Assembly: GCA_019843655.1 (NCBI GenBank)
Contig: JACDQD010000006.1
Coordinates: forward strand, 15,518,246 to 15,582,245
Direction: 5' to 3'
Source: Lethocerus indicus
Lineage: Eukaryota; Arthropoda; Insecta; Hemiptera; Belostomatidae
DNA: 64,000 nt
Positions 54,734 through 64,000 of this stretch are shown here, one piece after another. Position 1 is the first letter of the stretch, and each line of letters starts with the position of its first letter. A program made the translations under genes and the position numbers. Under the pieces are notes generated by a model. It was given only the letters and a program-made list of their open reading frames with translations, was not told where the DNA came from and did no database searches.

Positions 54734-57458
54734 TGATTGTTTAATTATTACTACAAATTAGGAGGTATTTAACTGACAGGGAATAGCCCACAGTTTAGTC
54801 TTGTCATTTTATTTCTGTTCCGATTCATGTAGGAAGGAAAACAATTACGTGATATTGTCAGTATCACAGAAGTATTGTCAGAGTAACAGAGAAGAATAAT
54901 AAATTAATTATAATTAAAGATAAAAATGTAATTATGGAATAGTATATAATTATATTAGAAAGCCCATGAATAGAAATTGTTCTAGTTATTTTAAGAAACC
55001 TTCTTGGTGGTCCATAAAGGTATTGATTCTCATTACACTAATGTTCTTCTGACTACTTTAAACACCTCAGCTCTGGGCATAATCTAGTGATGCTAAATGG
55101 TACATTTTTGCCTTTTTTTATATTTAAATAGAACTATTTCTCTTGAAATTTACTGTCTCTACTCTCTGATTGGGTCCTTTGCTAAATGGGTTTTGAGCTT
55201 CACCTGTTTGAGCTTTCATTGTTCATAGCGTTTGTCAGTAAAGTATGAGTCACTTATGCACATCAGCTGCAATATCCAGTCTGCACTGTTACTGTTACAA
55301 TAGCAGAAAGGACATGATGATTCTACTTATTTCTCAATGAAAAATTTGTTATTGAAGATACTTTTAGGTCAACATGATAGAAAATCAAAATATATTTAAA
55401 CGAATGCATTGCAATAGTACTTTATGCAACAATGAGGACAATATGTTATAACATTTCTAAAATAAGAAAGATGCTAAGAGATATCTGGTTCATAGACACC
55501 AATTTTTCTTGTTTCATGGAATTATTCTTGCATCATTCATTAGCTTTCGTTCACAATATGACAACACCCACAATATACAGATAATTTTCTTTTCAAGTTC
55601 TCATATATCTAGGTTTTATTTATTGCACCAAAACCTGTAAATGGAAGAATCAAAATTCAATGGAAAAATAATAATTAGGAAATTATAAGAAATTAATGAT
55701 AACCTATTTAACTTATAACTTCATTACAATAGATAAAATATGCATTCAACCTCTAAACTAATTTAATCAAAAACAAAACATAATTACCATTTACTTTATG
55801 TCATTAAAAAAGTATTTTTCTCCAATATTTAAAATGAATGGATAAAAGAAGTCCTGAAAATGAATACAACATATGTAATAGACATGTTAAGACACACAAG
55901 AATACACACACTCACAAGAACATTATTAATAATATTTTACATATTTCTCAGCTAAAACCCAACATCCAAGAAATTTCAAATTATCTACCAGTATTTTTAC
56001 ATAAAATACAATGTAAAAAATAATAATGATCATGCGCATTGAAAAAAATGAAGCATTGTTTTAGCAGTGTGATATTTATGTAAAGACAATTGACCATTTT
56101 CTTTTTCTTAATTCCTTAAATGTAATTTTAAATATTTTTCAAAAATGGACTATCAAGGCTCTAACATTAGAATAAAGGAAGCGGAATGTTAAGGTGAAGA
56201 AATCAACACTAGGAAAAATTGAAATATAATTTATATATTGTAACATGAATACAAACAAGATATTTAGTAATAGGTACTAAATAAAGCAGTCTTTTTCTAA
56301 AGTCTCCCCACAATATTTCAATTTCTATTTTTTTGGCACCAAAGGCACCTACAATGAAAGGCTGACATTAAATATTACAAAAGAAGTTACATTGATGTTT
56401 TAGGTACAGAATATTCAGAAATGAACTACATCAGAAAATATTAAAAGCCAGATCATTGACTAGAACTCAACATATTGATTTCTTTCAGAAAAACATATTC
56501 AGTTTAGCTTTGACACTGTATGTAAGCACAAATCATACTTTCTGCATAATTAAGCAAGCAGTTATTTCTTAAATGATATAAGGTATTTAAACTTTTTGAA
56601 AATAAAAATATTAAGGAAGTCAATTTTCTTTTTTGAAAAATACATTGCAAATTATATTTTAAAACTGATAAATTTTGATTTGTACAAATGAATCACTGTA
56701 GGGAATAAAAAACAATTACAGCAGCAACTAAACTTAATCATTATAAAATGTCTATGTTGTTTAACAGTTCACTTCATACCCTAAACAAATTTATTTCTAA
56801 CAGATAATCTGTGAGACAAATTTCTTAACACTAAGCTCTTGTTTGCTATACACTATGAAAAATCAATGACAATAAGCCATCAATTGAAAAAAAATTAACT
56901 TTTTTGATGGAGTGCAGATGAAGTCTGTATCATATGTGGGTCTGAATGAATTACATATCTAAGTACAACAAAAATATTAAGTGAACAAATTAAATACTTT
57001 ACCAAATCACGTCTATCACATTTCTGCTTTTACGTTATTAAATATATCATACATATATACATATAAACAAATTCCTGCCATTAAATATTCAACATTTTTA
57101 GGCAAACCTTTACAAAATCTTTAGCTAAGAGACCATTAAACTTTACATACGAATAAAACAATATGTGCAAAACACTGACTTTGTGCAAGAAGCCACAATT
57201 CCAATTATGTATTATTGTAAGCATCAATAAAAATGATATTTTTCAAGTGGCTTAGCAACATATACAAATAACTACATCTTAAATTTTGAAAGATCACTGT
57301 CTTACAGTATTTATACAAATAAAATTTGTTAACCACTTATTGTAGATTTAAATGGGTCAAATAAACATTCAAACAAATAATGAAACATAAGAAACTACAG
57401 TTAGTTGTCAATGTAAACATTGTAAAACATGAACGATGCCTGTGGTGGTACCAACAAT
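54734..57458. other. AT-rich, CpG-poor non-coding stretch
   Basis: No coding exon was recognised on either strand. It lies past the stop codon of the minus-strand pyrimidine-nucleotide carrier and is CpG-poor, so at least its right part is probably that gene's 3' UTR. The frame at 55838-56023 shows no domain. Confidence 0.45.
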
Positions 57459-59476
57459 TTACCTTTCAGAATTTTCATAAAAATTACTGTTCGAATTGAA
57501 ATATGTGCTGAGTATATAAACGACTGCTTCATAAGTGGACATCATAATGGCTGTGTTTGGAATCTGACGGATTAATTGGGTACTAAGACCCCTGTAGACA
57601 CCTCTAGGACCTTCTTCCTTGTACACTAAACCAAGAGTTTGCCAGAACTTATTGTATTTACTCCCTTCTTCTCTTAAACGAGTTCTTGCCACTTCTGAAA
57701 AAAAAATGTTTAAGAATTAAAATGCTAGGCCTAATGCCTTAACTTTATGACTATTATTTATATTGTTAAGTAAATTATCTTTATTAATGATGCTCATGCT
57801 ATTGCTGATACACAATAAGGTGGAAGAAAATGAATATAATGTTATAGCAAATTTTTTCTAAAATTTTATAAATATTTTAACATACTACCTTGAAGTACAG
57901 GGAACATTGTTTGATAAATTGATATTTATTTCATTCAAAATTATTTTGGTAAAGTAAATATGTTTATCAGTAAATCAATTTTAATATTTGATTAATTAAA
58001 CAGTTACAATGAAAAGTTATGTTCAACAATTATTTTAGCCATAACATCCCTCTTTTTAATTACTAGATAAATTTTAAATACAGTAAATTAATTCTACTCA
58101 TGTGTTCTGTAATTCCATATAACAGGGGGTTGAAGATAGAGTGATAATAGAAGTAGAATTAAATATGTTTGTACAATTAAATTCAAGGAACAAAATAAAT
58201 AACATTTTATTTAAGTGGGTAACAATAATTGCTAGAATTCAGTCTAGAACTAATATATGACCTTTGGACATAAAATGCTAATTATGTACAGTATTGAAAT
58301 GCTTACATGGAGCAAAAAATACAAAAATAACAAAGGTATTGTTCTATAAATTATAACATTATTATATTAACATTTGACTAACATTATTTTGTGTTAACAC
58401 CTTAAATTCTTGTACTGGATAACAATTAACTTAAGAACATGAATACAATTACCATGAGGGTAGGCAATACATGATGCAACAGTTTTTGATATAGCTCCAG
58501 CCATCATGAACTCAAGGAAATCACGAGATGATTTCCCATGGATATCACTACTTGATCTACGGGCCATTAACTTTGCTTTGATTGCTTCATAGATAACAAA
58601 ATGTACGACAGTTTCAGAAATCCCCCAGTATGAAGCAGTTATCCCTTTATAGAACCCCAGTATACCCTGTAACATGAATACATAGTAAGCATTAATATGT
58701 GGTATAAATGTTTTTTCTTTTATCACTATTTGCAACAGTTTTATTGCACAGCTATTTCATTTTTCTTATTTATATTTAAGCATTGATTTAATTCCATTTA
58801 ATAAGTTATTAAATTTCATTGATGTGATTATTAAGGTAAATAAAGAATTATATAGTTTCATACAATATGATAAATAAATATTATTCAATATTAATAGTTT
58901 CAATCTTTATTAAATAACAGTATGTAAACTAAAATTCATTTTTAAAATTGTATTACTTTGTTGCTAATAAATATTTTAGTAATTTTTATTTTTTATAATG
59001 TATTTTTACAAAAAATTGTTTTAGCTCAGAGGGTAGAGTTATAGATTCTATCATTTGTGATCTCTCCAATCTGGGCTTAGGTTAAGTTAAGAAGATTATG
59101 TATAGAACTTAATTTGGAAGTATAGTTCTTTGATTAGAAGGAAAATAATAGCAATATCAAGTTAGATTTAACATAGGATTTATTACCATTAAATATTTTA
59201 AATAATTGAGATAATATCAACACTGTTACAAAAAATATAGACTAACAATTTTGCTTTCATACTTCTTAAATTTCATACATACTCCTAAAATCCTAGGTAA
59301 AAAATAACACTATATGAATTAAAGAAAAATAGAAAAAATAGTGCTACCCACTGACTGCCTGTATATCCTCTTGATGCACTGTATTGCAGTTAGCCTCTGA
59401 CCCCCACTAGCATTATCAAGCTGAAGTCTTGTTTTCACAAACCATATTGGATTTGTAGCAGAGCACGCCACGAAAC
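57459..59476 (-). CDS. Rim2: Mitochondrial pyrimidine-nucleotide carrier, SLC25A33/36 (Rim2) type, 3' exons only
   Basis: Inner-membrane carrier that imports pyrimidine nucleotides for mitochondrial DNA/RNA synthesis (family knowledge). Three exons in phase encode about 188 residues: 59352-59476, 58453-58666 and 57459-57699. They cover the second repeat signature [14 protein letters not shown], the [20 protein letters not shown] segment, the third signature [15 protein letters not shown], and the typical end [16 protein letters not shown]. The stop gives a tail about 15 residues longer than in vertebrate homologues. The AAAG|GTAAAT beside it could also be a donor, but the conserved end is already complete. 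The N-terminal repeat (about 130-150 residues) is not in 59.5-64 kb, so its exons lie beyond the window or are missing. Confidence 0.85.
59017..59080 (+). other. tRNA-like fragment (box A only)
   Basis: TTAGCTCAGAGGGTAGAG is an excellent tRNA D-arm/box A match, with GCTC...GAGT able to pair. No matching anticodon arm or convincing box B (GGTTCRANNCC) follows, so this is at most a tRNA pseudogene or a SINE head. It lies in an intron of the Rim2-type gene. Confidence 0.35.
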
Positions 59477-59549
59477 CTAAACATAATATAAGAATAATTA
59501 AACATTTCTTAAGTACTTGAAATACATTTTCATAACAGGGTGATCATTG

Positions 59550-59659
59550 GAAGAAAACTTGTTATGGGAAGTGGTACAAGGGACTTAAGCGTTAAAGTAT
59601 TTTTGAAGAAAACTTGTTATGGGAAGTGGTAAAAGGGACTTAAGCCTCAAAGTATTTTT
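59550..59659. repeat. Two-copy tandem duplication, 55-bp unit
   Basis: The unit starting GAAGAAAACTTGTTATGGGA at 59550 repeats at 59605 with only about three mismatches, so the duplication is recent. It lies just upstream of the first visible exon of the Rim2-type gene. Confidence 0.9.
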
Positions 59660-62600
59660 GAACGATCAAAGCTTATGCAGTCACCTCTATCTATAAAACA
59701 CCTTGCATGAATTAGCTTGCACCTAGATCACGTAGATTCGGGAATAGTACGAAGGCTTTGACGTTATTTATATTTAGGCGACCGCACCTTCAACCTCTAA
59801 AACTTGTTACATTTAAAATGGCACTATGCACGACAATGGACGTATAAAATTACAATACGTGCAAACAGTTTTGCAAATATGTATGTAATCATTCACTGTG
59901 TACTCTTTTTTCAAACAATGAATGTTCTGGAAATGTTCGTTTAAATGTTTATAAAAGATGCAATGATACTCAAGAGTATTTAAATTTTTGTCTCCTTATG
60001 ATGCTTGAAGTCTTTCAAAAAATTATTCTTCAAATAAAAAATGCATGAAAAACTGCAAAAAAATAAACCTAACTTATTTGGAAATATTTGATCAACGCGG
60101 AAGTTTTTTCGGTATGCACTGTTAATTTTATGGTTGAGTACATTTAGGTCTTAATAATGAGTTTTTCCTATTTTCCTCATATGTTCTTTAGAACACGAAA
60201 TACTGAGCACAATATGATATTTGAAAGCTTTTTTATCATGTGCCTCAACTCGTGAGGGTTGGGGAGCAACACTCAACGTTCGTTCAGAGCAAATAAGGCT
60301 TTATTTATAGCAATTTTTATCGGAACGATTTCTTAGTCAACCGTACAAAGAATAACATAGGATTAGGGAGGATATTATCTATCTAGAGGTCAAAATACAA
60401 CCATTTAAAGAAAGGCCACAAACATTTTTATCGACTCTATTTTTCCACGTATCAAAAAAACTATTACAAACACTCCCCAATGGCACAATCAAGGTTAACG
60501 TCACTTGTGTGATTATTTGCCTAATTTCGCTTGGTTGGTACGATTCTAGGCAGATTCTGGTTTCTGTTCATTGTCAGTGTGCTGATAGTTGTTACGCAAA
60601 AGAATCACACTACATTACTGAGGAAATTCTATAGTCGATGGAGGACATGCATGAGAAAGAAATGACGCGAGTGATAGACGTTTCTCTACCTGTTCCGACC
60701 TCTCTCAAAATTTCTTCCGCCTTTCTGGCCATATTATTACAAAGGCATCTACAAACTCGGGTAGGATAAAAGAGACAATATCCTAAAGTCGTTGTCTAGC
60801 GCGTCATTGGCTAATCATTTGTGCTTATATTAATCGAACCAACCGGCTCCGCTTTTATTTCGTGACAGTTTTCTGGATTCGGGAAGCCCCAAGAACCGTC
60901 TCACAGACGGGTCAACCATTCAACAGTCGACATACCGACATCAGAATAAATATTTCTTCACAATGGGAAATGTATCGGGACAATCAATTCCCATCTGAAA
61001 ACATCACGGCTCTTATAACCCCCAAAACTCTTCCACAACTCTGTTAACGACCGGGAAATCACCAGGTTATTCATCAATCGTTGGTACATCATATCTGCAT
61101 TGAAACCTGAAGGGGGGTTTAGTTTATATTAATTGTCTACTCAATAATCTCGAAATTCTGTTATAAGCTGAATGGTGGTCCGTACATGTACGAGCGTCAA
61201 CGTGTGCCAAGATATTCGCAACCGTCGTAAACAATAGAACTCAGAGGCGCCAAACATAAATGTCTGCATATTTATCCGAGTTTTAAACTTGATATTATAT
61301 ATTATGTTCTGTTCTAACTTGGGTAGGCATAGATCAGTTGTCTAACTAAACTGTCAGGTCACTACAGTCCTCAGGACAACTATCGTGTAGCGAAAGAAGA
61401 AAAATGAATCACGTCTGAATACTGATAAGGAAAAATACTATCAAGAAAAAGAGGACGTTTAAAAGTATCAGGAAGTTGCTTCTAAAGGGGAACTAGCTGT
61501 TCCCGGCGTCTGATTCATTACGAAGCGGGAAGAATTGAGTATAAAGGTTAGTTGGTTACTAATTTTATAGAAAAGTCCTGATGAATGAACCTGCACTGTT
61601 TTCTCATCGCGCAAAAAAAAATAAATGCTTCATTTTACTGGAAGAAGACCAGTAATATAAATGACTATATTCAGTGAATGTATTATACTTGGGCCTGACA
61701 CATGCAACCTGCCTATAGCCGCATTTCAGAAAAAGTTGTTTGAAAGGTTCTTACAGGATGGAAGGCATTTGTAACATAAAGAAGACATGGTAACGAGCCT
61801 TTCAGAATTAAAAAAGAAGAAAATCATAGCACTCTTGAAATGCGAGACGAGATCAGTGCCACTTGTCATCAAGCGCCTATTCAAATCGAGGTAGATATTC
61901 TAGGCTTTAACCTTAACACGACCGCTACAATGTTAGCGTAATTCACAGAGTATATTTCACAAAATGACACACAAATAATCAAGAGAACAGAATAATTGGT
62001 TCGTTATACACTGATTCTGTATACGGAATATTGCAGCAAGATTATTAATCAAACGTGACCGTTTGAAACATTGTACAAAATTAGTACAACAGATTTATGT
62101 ATGAATTCAAGTGGAATACATAGATACACGGATGGAATACATGTCGACATTTAATAAATATCCTATTAGGAGGAGGAAGATGGGCGTTTATAAATCGTAA
62201 CACTGTACAGATTAGTCCCAGACTAAGTTGAAACTAGAAAGTAAAACTGATTCCAAAATGAAGAAGGTCAAGGCTGATTCACTTGCCAACAGGTCAGCCC
62301 AAGCTTTTTAATTAGATATTAATTTATTTTTAACAAACGAATGAGGAAGAAGTATGAAATAAGTAAAACAATACGTATTTCGCCCAAGACCACTAGTGGG
62401 TGTAACTAAGAGAACAAGTCGCACTTGTTAATAGAATAAAACTGAATTAAGAAGGTTTAAACGTGTCACTCAAAAGTTTAATTTTATCGAATTAATTGTC
62501 TAAAAGAAAAAGTTATGACCACTTATTTTGGTGTTAGTTACTGAAAGAGAAGAAGGCATTAAACAATTTTGCACTATTAGCGGTTCCATATTCAAGCATT

Positions 62601-64000
62601 AATAATTAACAAATGACCGATTAATTTTATCTTACGAACAAACGTTATTTCAGGGTCTTCGCCGGATAAGACCAGCTAATTAAACAGCTCGACGGATGGA
62701 AGCCCCACATGGAGAGACCAGTAAAACTAAGTCAGTTTCAAATACACCCATGAGGAAACCAGAACCTCGAATCTTACATAGGTTAATTTGAAATCATATT
62801 CCAAGTTCGAAACTATTATAGCCCGTGAGTCTGAACTGCTAATGTGGGGCTCGATATCGGATGTAATATTTCAGTATCAAAATGTTCCCAGTAAATCAAA
62901 TAAAATCAAGAAATAAAAGTATTAAAAAAATATATATAATTAATAAAATATCCTGTCTTCATTAATTCATAATTAAATAATTATGGTAGCAATAACAGTA
63001 ATGCGTGAACAGATAACATTATAGTGTTACGAACATTACAATGTTGGCTACCTTTTTATAAAAGCAGTATGAATTATAAAGGAAGCAGTCACAATATATT
63101 CAATGCCTGTTATTATAGGTATTTTAATTATCACGATATTCATAAACATGGCCCCATTATATCTGTTCTAGTATTTTGTTTGTATAGAATATGGAACAGG
63201 ATTAAAAAATACGAGAGGACCCGCAACCACCCAACAGAGGCACTGGAATACTGAATAGAAAACCAGACAACCCCAAGTCGACTCCACTAGGGACTAATTG
63301 AAAAGTAATTTATTCCATTTCTGTATTGCGGTGCCCCAAACGAGAGACTAGTGTCGCTAAGGTGGATAGAAATAGAATAACCAGAATAGGTTGTTTGCGA
63401 AAAGGGAAGACAACTGGCACGGGACTCAGGTTGGCAGTCCTACAAGCGGTCTACCGCCCTCTACCCAACCAACCGGCGGTAAACACCACAATACACTTCA
63501 TTAGAGGGCACGGCCCGATTATGAGAATTCTAAGCTTCGACCTCTTCATTAGAGGACGTACAACACTACCGGCATCGCACTTTCCTTGAGCCACTCTCCC
63601 CCTGTGAAGCCACCTGAATTAAAAAGTAGCAATCTAACTTCAAATGTAATTCGTCTTGGCCCAGTTGGCAACAAAGCAGTGTTTAAAAACACCGCAAATC
63701 AATTATTCCGGAAATGATCCTTTTTCTTGTCATTAAGTTATAACAAAAAGTTAAGGCAGTCAGTGAATATGGGAAACAGATAATTATATATATAACACGG
63801 AAACAAACAACACTGAGTTATAGAAATGAGAATTGAACTGCGTTGGTTTCGCAAATGGGCTGAGCACTGAAATAGGATTCGTCGTTATTAAATTATAACC
63901 GGTAACACGTCATCGTAATTAATGGATACTCGCTCGAATTTTCAATTAGTAACTAGATCCTCCGTGAAATTTCAACACCTTCAAATCGACTTGATGTACT
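59660..64000. other. CpG-rich DNA, no gene recognised
   Basis: CpG becomes frequent from about 59.7 kb onward. Neither the missing 5' exons of the Rim2-type carrier nor any other exon was recognised. The frames at 60862-61047, 63024-63254 and 63326-63589 (all plus) lack recognisable domains. It is either a long first intron of that carrier or intergenic DNA. Confidence 0.5.

Noticed and set aside
59017..59080. Functional tRNA gene
   Set aside because: Only the D-arm/box A fits; no anticodon arm and no box B.
63326..63589. 87-codon plus frame near the right edge
   Set aside because: No recognisable domain or splice context, and its frame matches no neighbouring gene.

Overview
The window is nuclear DNA from an insect, most likely a hemimetabolous species. 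It has spliced genes with GT-AG introns, AT-rich non-coding DNA, many (AT)n and (CA)n microsatellites, and proteins that read as insect orthologues. I cannot name the species. All gene models were assembled by hand by checking that splice sites and reading-frame phase agree at every junction.

Layout, left to right. 1-4.3 kb is CpG-rich intergenic DNA with no recognisable gene. 4.3-11.2 kb is AT-rich, CpG-poor and non-coding, probably the 3' flank or a very long 3' UTR of the next gene. 11.2-23.1 kb (minus) is a complete insulin receptor substrate gene (IRS/chico): 15 coding exons, PH and PTB domains, 11 YxxM motifs. 24.7-32.2 kb is CpG-rich intergenic DNA with a decayed non-LTR reverse transcriptase and a short dispersed repeat. 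32.3-33.3 kb (minus) holds three or more phase-compatible exons of an unrecognised protein. 35.4-41.0 kb (minus) is a complete succinate dehydrogenase flavoprotein subunit gene (14 exons). 41.8-42.3 kb (plus) is a cytochrome c gene, divergent from SdhA. 43.2-51.7 kb (minus) is the second-largest subunit of RNA polymerase I (22 exons). 52.4-54.6 kb (plus) is a 2-oxoglutarate/malate-type mitochondrial carrier, divergent from the Pol I gene. 57.5-59.5 kb (minus) is the 3' half of a pyrimidine-nucleotide mitochondrial carrier (SLC25A33/36, Rim2-like); its 5' exons are not in the window. 59.7-64 kb is CpG-rich with no recognised gene.

Functionally the genes are growth and energy genes: insulin signalling, ribosomal RNA synthesis, TCA cycle/complex II, electron transfer and mitochondrial solute exchange. 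This looks like ordinary eukaryotic neighbourhood, not an operon-like system, although two pairs are head to head (SdhA/cytochrome c and Pol I/carrier).

The strongest large-scale signal is a two-state CpG pattern. By eye there are roughly 35-40 CpG per kb in intergenic DNA and about 5 per kb in the transcribed blocks, as expected of germline gene-body methylation. The 2-oxoglutarate-type carrier is an exception and stays CpG-rich. I found no convincing new biological system. The best leads are the unrecognised exons at 32.3-33.3 kb, a 139-bp foldback insertion with a perfect 13-bp target duplication inside a Pol I intron, and the CpG-defined transcription domains.
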